A stretch of DNA of 40,405 nt. It comes from Siccirubricoccus soli (GTDB taxonomy: Bacteria > Pseudomonadota > Alphaproteobacteria > Acetobacterales > Acetobacteraceae). This document shows positions 34,059 to 40,405 of this stretch, one piece after another; the first letter of the stretch is position 1; each line of letters opens with the position of its first letter. The position numbers and the translations under genes are program-made. The notes beneath the pieces are model-generated. The model was not told the origin of the DNA and made no database searches. It worked only from the letters and a program-made list of their open reading frames with translations. Location of the stretch: NCBI RefSeq assembly GCF_024178315.1, contig NZ_JAMZIK010000138.1:1-40405 (forward strand), written 5' to 3'.

Positions 34059-34381
34059 TGCGCATCGTGAACCACACCGGGCGCGACGCCATGCAGCTCT
34101 ACCTCGCCAATGCCGGTGCGCCTTTGGGCGCCAATCGGCTGGTCCGCCCTCTGGCGGACGGCGCCGCCCTGCTGCAGCGGGCGGGGCCAGGGGCAAGCTG
34201 CCTCGTCGATCTGCGCCTGGTACTGGCCGACGGGGAGGAGGAGGTGCGGCGGGGCCACGATGTCTGCGCCTGGCCGGCCATCGTGCTCGGCAACGCGCCG
34301 CCCCGCCCGGCCCCGGGCGGTGGCGCCCCAAGGCCCCCCGCTTCTCCGGAGCGGCGGGGGCCTTCCACCAAGCATACCTGA
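34058..34381 (+). CDS. Domain copy B, lacking a signal peptide
   Basis: 107 residues. It repeats the domain of the preceding gene: MRIVNHTGRDAMQLYLA, GANRLVRPLADGAALLQRA, SCLVDLRLVLADGEE, GHDVCAWPAIVL, keeping both cysteines. It has no signal peptide, although paired cysteines suit an extracytoplasmic protein. Frame is -1 relative to copy A and open upstream of its ATG, so both may derive from one two-domain secreted protein broken by a frameshift. The last 20 codons run through a terminator-like hairpin. It could be a translated coupled gene, a remnant or a frameshift product. Confidence 0.6.
   Translation: MRIVNHTGRDAMQLYLANAGAPLGANRLVRPLADGAALLQRAGPGASCLVDLRLVLADGEEEVRRGHDVCAWPAIVLGNAPPRPAPGGGAPRPPASPERRGPSTKHT
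34330..34364 (+). terminator. Hairpin inside the 3' end of domain copy B
   Basis: AAGGCCCCC (34330-34338) pairs with GGGGGCCTT (34356-34364) around a partly paired CGCT/AGCG loop. The form is like a Rho-independent terminator. It lies 17 bp before the copy B stop, overlapping coding sequence. Confidence 0.6.
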
Positions 34382-34413
34382 CCGCCTTTGCTCCGGGATG
34401 GGGACGCCGGACC

Positions 34414-34839
34414 TCAGCCGCGCGCGAGCCGGTCGAGCGTCAGCCTGTCCCGTTCCCCGCCGCAAGGGCCGGCGATGGCGTCCTCGAACACCGAGCCCGG
34501 CGGCGCGGCCGCGGCGAAGAGCGTCATGCAGGAGCGGAACTTCATGTCGTCCGGGCTGCCGAAGATCTCATGCAGCGTCCGGCCCTGCACGCCCAGCACC
34601 AGCCGCGTGCACTCCTCCAGCCGCGGGCCCAGCACCGGATGCGCCAGATAGGCCCGCGCCTCAGGCAGATCCGCCAGCCCGTACTGCAGCGCCGTCGGGC
34701 TGCGGCCGAGCGCGCGGAGCTGCGGGAAGACGAACCACATCCAATGGCTCGTCTTCCGCCCGGCCGCCAGCTCCCGCTGCACCGCCGCCAGCACCGGCGC
34801 CTGCGCCGTGACGAACCGCTCCAGCCCCTGGTCGCTCAT
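34414..34839 (-). CDS. DUF1810 family protein
   Basis: 141 residues from ATG 34839. The family pattern is clear: RFVTAQAPVLAAVQREL, GRKTSHWMWFVFPQLRALG, YGLADLPEARAYLAHPVLGPRLEECTRLVL (about 53-82) and the C-terminal DDMKFRSCMTLFA. The E. coli relative (YicC-like group is different) has no well-established function; DUF1810 proteins are sometimes called calpastatin-like. Its ATG overlaps the stop of the receptor gene upstream (ATGA), so the two are probably co-translated, although no functional link is evident. Confidence 0.88.
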   Translation of the reverse strand: MSDQGLERFVTAQAPVLAAVQRELAAGRKTSHWMWFVFPQLRALGRSPTALQYGLADLPEARAYLAHPVLGPRLEECTRLVLGVQGRTLHEIFGSPDDMKFRSCMTLFAAAAPPGSVFEDAIAGPCGGERDRLTLDRLARG

Positions 34840-35768
34840 TCCGGCTCGATCCCTGCCATCTGCACGAAGCGGGCCCATTTCTCCTGCTCCTGCCGCACCA
34901 ACGCGGCAATCTGCGTGAGGCTCAACGCCTCCGGCACGAAGCCGAATTCCACCAGGCGGGAGCGCGCCGGCTCGGCCAGGATGGCGGCATTCACCAGTGC
35001 GTTCAGCCGGGCCGCGACCTCGGGTGGCGTCGCCGCCGGCACCGCCATGCCGAGGAAGCCGGTCAGCACGAAATCCGGCCAGGTCTCGGAGAGCGCGGGC
35101 AGGTCCGGCCACCTCGCCCACCGCCCCTGCCGGGTAATGGCCAGCGCCCTTGTCTGGTTCTGCCGCAGCCAGGCATCGCCCGCCGTGGTGTCGACGAAGA
35201 TGAAGTCCAGCCGCCCGGCCAGCAGATCCGCCAGCGCCGAGCCGATGGCGCGATAGGGCACATCCTGCATCGGCACGCCGGACATCACCGCCAGCAGCGC
35301 GCCCGGCACGCGGGAGGAAGCATTGAAATGCCCGAAGAAGACCTGCCGGCGCTTCGCCTCCGCCAGCAGCCCGGCGACGTCCCGGAAGGGCGCCTCCGCC
35401 TTCACCATCAGGTAGCTGCCATTGGAGCCGAAGAAGCCGATGGTGGTGAAATCCTTCAGCGGATCATAGGGCAGGTCCCGCACCGTGGAGGGGTTGGCCG
35501 AATGAGTGCTGGTGGTGGCCAGCAGCAGCGTGTGGCCATCCGGCGCCGCCTGCTTCACCGCCATGGTGCCGATCACGCCATTGGCACCGGGGCGGTTATC
35601 CACGACCACCGGCTGGCCGGTCGTGCCCTCGATATGCTGCCCGATCAGCCGCGCGGTGATGTCGCCGGAGCCGCCCGGGGCGAAGGGCACGATGATGCGC
35701 AGCGGCCGCGGCTGGGCCAGGGCGGGGGCGGGGAGCAGCAGCAGGGGCAGGGCGCGGCGGCGCAGCAT
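34836..35768 (-). CDS. Bug/TctC family solute-binding protein
   Basis: 310 residues. A signal peptide (MLRRRALPLLLLPAPALAQ) precedes a mature two-lobe periplasmic receptor: RPLRIIVPFAPGGSGDITARLIG, VVVDNRPGANGVIGTMAV, PDGHTLLLAT, then the lobe-2 stretch PYRAIGSALADLLAGRLDFIF. These match the TctC/Bug receptors of tripartite tricarboxylate transporters, which bind carboxylates or amides. TctA/TctB membrane partners are absent. The longest start is ATG 35768. It is divergent from the aldolase gene (107 bp apart). Confidence 0.92.
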   Translation of the reverse strand: MLRRRALPLLLLPAPALAQPRPLRIIVPFAPGGSGDITARLIGQHIEGTTGQPVVVDNRPGANGVIGTMAVKQAAPDGHTLLLATTSTHSANPSTVRDLPYDPLKDFTTIGFFGSNGSYLMVKAEAPFRDVAGLLAEAKRRQVFFGHFNASSRVPGALLAVMSGVPMQDVPYRAIGSALADLLAGRLDFIFVDTTAGDAWLRQNQTRALAITRQGRWARWPDLPALSETWPDFVLTGFLGMAVPAATPPEVAARLNALVNAAILAEPARSRLVEFGFVPEALSLTQIAALVRQEQEKWARFVQMAGIEPE

Positions 35769-35875
35769 GGGCAGGGTCCGTGGGCGTTTCCGGTGGCGCC
35801 ACTGTCGGTCGATCGACCACCCCCTTCAACCCCCGGCGCTTCGCTGCTTCAATGGGGTCCCGGAGGATACCGCCC

Positions 35876-36655
35876 ATGACCATGCATGGCGCTTTGCGCA
35901 TCGCCCCCCTGCAGGGGTCCGTCTCCGCCGCCGAATGGCAGGCGCGGGTGGACCTCGCCGCCTGCTACCGGCTCTGCGAGAGCTACGGCATGTCCGACAT
36001 GATCTACACCCACATCACCGCGCGGGTGCCGGACAGCCCGGGCCATTTCCTCATCAACCCCAACGGCATGCTGTTCGGCGAGATCACCGCCTCCTCCCTG
36101 CTCAAGGTCAGCCTGGAGGGGGAGATCCTCTACAAGCCGGACCTGCCCTACGGGCTGCACCCGGCGGGCTTCACCATCCATTCCGCCATCTACCGGGCGC
36201 GGCCGGATGCCATGGCGGCGATGCACACCCACACCGTCGCCGGCATGGCGGTCTCGGCGCTGAAATGCGGGCTGCTGCCGCTGACCCAGACGGCGACGCG
36301 CTTCTATGGCCGCATCGCCTACCATGAGTTCCGCGGGCCGGAGCGCGACCCGTCCGAGCGCGACTCGCTGGCGAGGAGCATCGGCAAGCTGGACTACTGC
36401 ATCCTGCGCAACCACGGCCTGCTGACGCTGGGGGAGAGCGTGCCGGAAGCCTTCATTGCCATGTGGGGGCTGGAGCGCGCCTGCCAGGCCCAGCTTCAGG
36501 CCATGGCCTGCAACACGGAGCTGAACCTCCCGCCGGACGACGTCGTTGCCAAGTCCTGCGAGATGTACACCAGCGGCTCCCGCCGCTACGGGCTGCTGGA
36601 ATGGCCCGGCCTGCTGCGCAAACTGGACATGCAGGACCCGAGCTACCGGGACTGA
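35876..36655 (+). CDS. Class II aldolase/adducin family protein
   Basis: 259 residues. ATG 35876 has GGAGGA about 8 nt upstream. Metal ligands His117 and His119 lie in AAMHTHTVAG, and His180 in ILRNHGLLTLG. SDMIYTHITARVP near 40-52 and the FLINPNGMLFGEITASSLL region (58-76) match the adducin-like group, which includes sugar-phosphate aldolases and decarboxylases. Whether it is an aldolase, epimerase or decarboxylase cannot be told. It stands beside a receptor and a VOC protein in what looks like a carboxylate catabolic group. Confidence 0.92.
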   Translation: MTMHGALRIAPLQGSVSAAEWQARVDLAACYRLCESYGMSDMIYTHITARVPDSPGHFLINPNGMLFGEITASSLLKVSLEGEILYKPDLPYGLHPAGFTIHSAIYRARPDAMAAMHTHTVAGMAVSALKCGLLPLTQTATRFYGRIAYHEFRGPERDPSERDSLARSIGKLDYCILRNHGLLTLGESVPEAFIAMWGLERACQAQLQAMACNTELNLPPDDVVAKSCEMYTSGSRRYGLLEWPGLLRKLDMQDPSYRD

Positions 36656-36670
36656 GGCGGGCAGGGCGAC

Positions 36671-36694
36671 GCGCCGCCGGCACGCCGGTGGCGC
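36671..36694 (+). terminator. Hairpin terminator after aldolase gene
   Basis: GCGCCGCCGG (36671-36680) pairs with CCGGTGGCGC (36685-36694), 10 bp with one wobble and a CACG loop, 15 bp after the stop. Confidence 0.6.
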
Positions 36695-36766
36695 CACGAC
36701 CAACCGCGCGCCGACTCCGGGGCGCGGCGGACGGGACCGAAAGCGTCCACGCCAGGGAGGACCACC

Positions 36767-37174
36767 ATGAAGCTCACGCTGCACCACGTGAACTACTGCT
36801 CGAAGGACGTGCCGGGGATGGAGCGCTTCTACCGCGAGGTGCTCGGCCTCGGGCCGGAACCGACGCTTGCCGCCTCGCGCGTCACCTCCCAGGGCTATGA
36901 CGGCGCGGTGGCCTTCATGACCGATGGCCAGACGCAATTCCACCTGGCGAAGCAGGATCTCGGCGTCGCCTTCCGCACCGGCCATTCGGTCAACCCGCTG
37001 GAACGCGGCCACATCGCCTTCCGCACCGACGACATCGAGGGCTTCAAGCGGCTGCTGGAGGAGAAGGGCGTGCCCTATGCCGATTACGGCAATTGGGCGA
37101 TGAATGGCTGGTACCAGATCTTCTTCCAGGACCCCGAGGGCAACGTCATCGAGGTCCACCAGGTTGTCGCCTGA
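36767..37174 (+). CDS. VOC superfamily protein (glyoxalase/dioxygenase-like)
   Basis: 135 residues from ATG 36767 with AGGGAGGA just upstream. MKLTLHHVNYCSKDVPGMERFYREVLGLG is the first half (1-29), with metal-ligand His7. Mid-region TQFHLAKQDLGVAF and RGHIAFRTDDIEGF (His about 86) and the end FFQDPEGNVIEVHQ (Glu) complete a two-module VOC fold, consistent with three metal ligands. The reaction is unknown. The stop TGA is overlapped by a TTG start for the next receptor gene, so this and the receptor are coupled. Confidence 0.9.
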   Translation: MKLTLHHVNYCSKDVPGMERFYREVLGLGPEPTLAASRVTSQGYDGAVAFMTDGQTQFHLAKQDLGVAFRTGHSVNPLERGHIAFRTDDIEGFKRLLEEKGVPYADYGNWAMNGWYQIFFQDPEGNVIEVHQVVA

Positions 37175-38195
37175 GCAGGGCCTGCGGCGCGGGCGTCCGG
37201 GCCTGGCGGCGCGGAGCCCATCGCCCCCCGCTGCCGGCCGGCTGCCGCGCCGTGCCCTGCTGGCGCTGCCCTTCCTCGCCCCCGAGGCGCGGGCGGAGGA
37301 GGGCTGGCCCAGCCGCCCCGTCCGCCTCGTCATCCCCTTCGGCGCCGGCGGCCCGATCGACGCCATCGGCCGCCTGTTGGCTGAGCATCTGCGCGAACGC
37401 CTTGGCCAGCCCTTCGTCATCGAGAACAAGCCGGGCGCGGGCGGCAGCATCGGCATCCGCGCCGTCGTGCAATCCCCGCCGGATGGCACCACCTTCCTGC
37501 TGACCAGCGCCTCCCTCGCCTCCGTGCCGGCGCTCTATCCCAGCCAGGGGCTGGATCCGCGCCGGGCGATGACGCCCATCAGCCTGGTGGCCGATGTGCC
37601 GACGGCCATGGTGGTGCGGGCGGAGGGCCCCTATCGCAGCGTCGCCGATGTGGTGGCGGCGGCGCGGGCGCGGCCGGCCACGCTCACTTATGGCAGCGGC
37701 GGCGTCGGCTCCTCCAACCACCTCTCCGGCGCGCTCTTCGCCCAGGCGGCGGGGCTCAGGCTGGAGCACATCTCCTATCGCGGCGCGGCGCCTTCCATGG
37801 TCGCACTCTTCACCGGCGAGATCGACATGGTCTTCGCCAGCACCATCGAGACCCTGCCGCATGTCGCCGCCGGCCGCGCCCGGCTGCTGGGCGTGGCGAC
37901 GGAGGCGCGGGTGCCGGCGCTGCCCGATGTGCCCGCCATCAACGAGACCATCCCCGGCTATGTGGCGCTGAACTGGTATGCCATCGCCGGGCCGCACGGC
38001 CTGCCGGCGCCGGTGCTGGCGCGCTTCGGCGAAACCCTGGCGGCGCTGCGCGACCTGCCGGAGATCAAGGCCCGCTTCGCCGCCGCCGGCACGGCGCCGC
38101 TGCTGACCGGGCCGGAGGCTTTGCTGCGGCGGCTGGACAGCGACGTGCCGCAATGGCAGCGCGTGGTGGATGCCGCCGGGATCAAGGTGGAATAG
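37164..38195 (+). CDS. Bug/TctC family solute-binding protein
   Basis: About 343 residues. TTG 37164 is the best start: GAGG lies 9 nt upstream, and no ATG or GTG follows in frame before the mature part. The N terminus is long and basic (RRGRPGLAARS, LPRRALLALPFLAPEARA) and ends in an Ala-rich cleavage site before EEGWPSRPVRLVIPFGAGGP. VIENKPGAGGSIGI, PDGTTFLLTS, YGSGGVGSSNHLSGALF and ISYRGAAPSMVALFTGEIDMVFAS (lobe 2) match the receptor family. It overlaps the VOC gene by 11 bp. A ThDP enzyme follows 12 bp later, suggesting a three-gene unit. Confidence 0.9.
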   Translation: MSPEQGLRRGRPGLAARSPSPPAAGRLPRRALLALPFLAPEARAEEGWPSRPVRLVIPFGAGGPIDAIGRLLAEHLRERLGQPFVIENKPGAGGSIGIRAVVQSPPDGTTFLLTSASLASVPALYPSQGLDPRRAMTPISLVADVPTAMVVRAEGPYRSVADVVAAARARPATLTYGSGGVGSSNHLSGALFAQAAGLRLEHISYRGAAPSMVALFTGEIDMVFASTIETLPHVAAGRARLLGVATEARVPALPDVPAINETIPGYVALNWYAIAGPHGLPAPVLARFGETLAALRDLPEIKARFAAAGTAPLLTGPEALLRRLDSDVPQWQRVVDAAGIKVE

Positions 38196-38207
38196 GGAGA
38201 GAAACGC

Positions 38208-39887
38208 ATGAGCCGCACGGTGGGCCGCGTCCTGGCCGAAAGCCTCGTCGCGCATGATATCGACACCATCTGGATGGTGCCGGGCGAGAGCTTCCTCGGC
38301 CTGACCGACGCGCTGACGGAGGTGCCGGAGGTCCGCCTCATCGTCTGCCGGCATGAGGGCGGGGCGGGCTTCATGGCCGTCGCCGATGGCCGCATGCGCG
38401 GCGGCCGCGCCGGCGTGCTGCTGGTCTCCCGCGGCCCGGGCCTGTCCAACGCCATGGTCTCCCTGCACACCGCCTTCCATGACGCGACGCCGCTGGTGGT
38501 GCTGTGCGGCCAGGTGGAGCGGAAGGATTTCGGCCGGCTCGCCTTGCAGGAGCAGAATTACTCCAAGCTCCTGGCGGACGTGACCAAGGACGTCATCGAG
38601 GTGAACGAGGTGGTGCAGGCGAGCGAGTCGATCGCCCGCGCCTTCCACCTGGCGGAGAGCGGCACGCCCGGCCCCGTCGCCGTCATCCTGCCGGAGGACA
38701 TCTTCGACGAGCCCTGCGAGACGCCCATCGCCAAGCCCCGCCCGCGCGTCTTCGGCGGGGCGCGGGAGGAGGATCTGGACCAGCTTGCCACCATGCTGGC
38801 GCGGGCGGAGCGGCCGCTCATCTGGGTGGGCGGCGCGCTGGCCAATGCCTCGGCGGAGACGCTGGGCGAATTGCAACAGCTTGCCGAGCAATGGGTGCTG
38901 CCCGTCTCGCCCACCCATCGCCGGCCGCAGCTGTTCGACGCCGGGCATCCGAATTACGGCGGCTATATGGGCATCCGCGTGCCGAAGCAACTCGCCGATG
39001 AGATGAAGAAGGCGGATCTGCTGGTCTCCCTCGGCGAGCGCATCACCGATTCCGTCAGCCAGTCCTACTCCTTCCCCACCGCGCCGGATCCGCAGCTGCC
39101 GCTGGTGCAGGTCTGGCCGGATGCCAACGAGATCGGCCGGGTGTTCCGCCCGGATCTCGGCATCGCGGCGGAGCCGGCTTCCGTCATCCGCGCCCTGCTG
39201 AAGCGCGGCGCGCCGGAAGGGGCGGCGAAGCGGCAGGGCTGGGTCTCCGGGCTGAACGCCATCCATCGCAAGCTGATGGCGCCGGAATGGGAGAGCACGA
39301 GCGACGGGGTGAATTTCGCCGCCATCTGCGTGGAGGTGGCGAAGCATCTCGCGCCGGATGCCGCCGTCACCTCGGATGCCGGGAATTTCTCCTCCTTCAT
39401 CCATCGCTATATCGGCTTCCGGCCGGGGCAGAATTTCCTGTCCTCCGTCGTCGGCGCGATGGGGGCGGGGGTGCCGATGGCGGTGGCCGCTGCCATTCGC
39501 CGCCCGGGCAAGCAGGCCGTCGCCTTCGTCGGCGATGGCGGGGCGCTGATGACGGGGAACGAGATCGCCACCGCCATGCAATATGGCGCGGCGCCGATCA
39601 TCATCCTCTCCGACAACAAGCGCTACGGCACCATCGGCATGCACCATGAGGTGCGCTACCCGAACCGCCCCTATGAGGACGCGGTGCGGCTGACCAACCC
39701 GGATTTCGCCGCCTGGGCGCGGGTCTTCGGGGCGGAAGGGATCACCATCAGCTCCGAGGCCGAGGTGGAGGAGGGCATCGCCCGCGCCTTCGCGGTGAAG
39801 ACGAAGCCGGTGGTGGTGCATGTGCACACCAGCGCGGTGCAGATGAGCGCCTGGCGCCGGAAGGGCGCGCCGCGCGTGCATGGTTGA
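38208..39887 (+). CDS. Thiamine diphosphate-dependent enzyme (acetolactate synthase-like)
   Basis: 559 residues with GGGAGA 8 nt before ATG 38208. The N-terminal pyrimidine domain has IWMVPGESFLGL and catalytic Glu50 in CRHEGGAGFMA. The central domain has PLIWVGGALANAS. The C-terminal ThDP domain has VGDGGALMTGNEIATAMQYG and IILSDNKRYGTIGMHHE. It resembles acetolactate synthase/benzoylformate decarboxylase-type enzymes, but the pathway is not clear; no small regulatory subunit (ilvH) is nearby, so a catabolic decarboxylase or ligase is more likely than branched-chain amino acid synthesis. A family 2 repeat starts at its stop codon. Confidence 0.93.
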   Translation: MSRTVGRVLAESLVAHDIDTIWMVPGESFLGLTDALTEVPEVRLIVCRHEGGAGFMAVADGRMRGGRAGVLLVSRGPGLSNAMVSLHTAFHDATPLVVLCGQVERKDFGRLALQEQNYSKLLADVTKDVIEVNEVVQASESIARAFHLAESGTPGPVAVILPEDIFDEPCETPIAKPRPRVFGGAREEDLDQLATMLARAERPLIWVGGALANASAETLGELQQLAEQWVLPVSPTHRRPQLFDAGHPNYGGYMGIRVPKQLADEMKKADLLVSLGERITDSVSQSYSFPTAPDPQLPLVQVWPDANEIGRVFRPDLGIAAEPASVIRALLKRGAPEGAAKRQGWVSGLNAIHRKLMAPEWESTSDGVNFAAICVEVAKHLAPDAAVTSDAGNFSSFIHRYIGFRPGQNFLSSVVGAMGAGVPMAVAAAIRRPGKQAVAFVGDGGALMTGNEIATAMQYGAAPIIILSDNKRYGTIGMHHEVRYPNRPYEDAVRLTNPDFAAWARVFGAEGITISSEAEVEEGIARAFAVKTKPVVVHVHTSAVQMSAWRRKGAPRVHG

Positions 39888-40048
39888 GGGGAGCTCCGCT
39901 CCCCTCAAACTCCCCTCGCCACAGGCCGAAGGGCCTTTGGAAACCGGGAGTTTGAGGCCCGGCGGCTGAACCTGCCGACTCAAGGGTTCCAAGGGCCTTT
40001 CCGCCCTTGGCGGGATGGAGTTTGAGGAAGGGCAGCGCCCTTCCTCAA
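39884..40048 (+). repeat. Family 2 multi-hairpin intergenic repeat, copy 2
   Basis: 165 bp filling the gap between the ThDP gene and the next receptor. Hairpin A (39884-39908) is TTGAGGGGAGC, TCC loop, 11 bp, and includes the stop codon. A long-range stem CTCAAACTCCC (39904-39914) with GGGAGTTTGAG (39946-39956) cannot form at the same time as hairpin A. Hairpin B is CCAAGGGC/GCCCTTGG (39989-40010). Hairpin C is TTGAGGAAGGGC, AGC loop, 12 bp (40022-40048). The layout equals 10089-10251. Confidence 0.8.
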
Positions 40049-40064
40049 GAACGGGAGGAACACC

Positions 40065-40405
40065 ATGCGCCTCAATCGCCGCGCCCTGCTGGCTGGGCTG
40101 GCCGCCGCATCGCCGCTTCGTGCCCAGCCGGCCTTCCCGGACCGCCCGGTGCGCCTCGTCGTGCCCTATGCGCCGGGCGGTCCCTCCGACATCCTCGCCC
40201 GCGCCCTGGCCGCCGCGCTCTATGAGAGCTGGCGCCAGCCGGTGGTGGTGGAGAACCGCCCCGGCGCCGGCAGCACCATCGGCACGGAGGTCGTCGCCCG
40301 CGCCGCGCCGGACGGCACCACCCTGCTGCTGGCCGCCACCGCCCATGTGATGAACCCGGCGCTGATGCCGCGCCTCTCCTATGACGCAGTGCGCGGCTTC
40401 ACTCC
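40065..40405 (+). CDS. Bug/TctC family solute-binding protein (3' end outside window)
   Basis: ATG 40065 with strong GGGAGGAA 6-7 nt upstream; open to the window end (113 codons). A signal peptide MRLNRRALLAGLAAASPLRA (twin-arginine-like NRRALLAG) precedes the receptor start FPDRPVRLVVPYAPGGPSDILARAL, then VVENRPGAGSTIGTEVV and APDGTTLLLAATAHVMNP. It is the third TctC-type receptor in 6 kb. It follows the ThDP gene after a family 2 repeat and may be co-transcribed if that repeat is read through. Confidence 0.93.
   Translation, partial: MRLNRRALLAGLAAASPLRAQPAFPDRPVRLVVPYAPGGPSDILARALAAALYESWRQPVVVENRPGAGSTIGTEVVARAAPDGTTLLLAATAHVMNPALMPRLSYDAVRGFT

Noticed and set aside
34040-34062. Programmed -1 frameshift site joining the two domain ORFs
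   Set aside because: No X-XXY-YYZ slippery heptamer or downstream pseudoknot that I can see; a mutation or TGATG coupling explains it better.
37146-40346. 1066-codon open frame on the minus strand
   Set aside because: Lies opposite a receptor and a ThDP enzyme with intact motifs; composition is His/Arg/Gly-rich and shows no family features.

Overview
The window is GC-rich chromosomal DNA from an alphaproteobacterium, most likely Acetobacteraceae (Roseomonas-like). I base this on codon use and GC, on gene orders typical of that group (TPR protein-bamB-der; lysA followed by a TIGR02302 membrane protein; tkt-gap-pgk; yggT-DUF167-folD) and on several Bug/TctC solute receptors. This is inferred from gene content, not from a database search. 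No phage, insertion sequence, CRISPR array or conjugation gene was seen.

Layout. 1-3918 (minus): a glycosyltransferase translationally coupled to a type I polyketide synthase (KS-AT, cut by the window edge), with a divergent YdiI-type hotdog thioesterase. 4888-10088 (plus): a lone CheY-like receiver, then tkt, gap and pgk (Calvin/pentose-phosphate/glycolysis block). 10332-13056 (plus): three genes with 4-bp overlaps, namely an AllE-like bicupin, a membrane desaturase and a MetX-like alpha/beta hydrolase. 13597-13672: tRNA-Ala(CGC). 13876-16114 (plus): yggT, DUF167, folD and a DUF2934 protein. 16370-19950 (minus): envelope/ribosome block TPR protein-bamB-der. 20034-22356: a small lipoprotein, an SDR and a Cys phosphatase. 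22574-27412 (minus): a 1612-residue secreted RTX calcium-binding protein. 27806-32134 (minus): lysA, TIGR02302 protein and a VOC protein. 32455-40405: a catabolic/accessory region with a CaiB-type CoA-transferase, two tandem copies of a small disulfide domain split over two ORFs, DUF1810, three TctC-type receptors, a class II aldolase, a VOC protein and a ThDP enzyme.

The most unusual content is between the genes. Three different families of structured intergenic repeat occur, each in two or more copies. Family 1 (about 95 bp) lies at 8486-8580, 17844-17936 and 20696-20788. Family 2 (about 164 bp) lies at 10089-10251 and 39884-40048, with a diverged relative at 20541-20627. Family 3 (108 bp) lies at 13053-13160, 13359-13465 and 27570-27677. 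Copies share layout and unpaired core sequence, but the hairpin arms differ in sequence while staying complementary, which is the signature of selected RNA (or DNA cruciform) structure. Most copies begin within a few bases of a stop codon and are oriented with the upstream gene, so a terminator/3'-end function is the simplest reading. The family 2 copy at 39884-40048 also contains two mutually exclusive stems just before the next gene. These families are the best candidates here for something not yet described.
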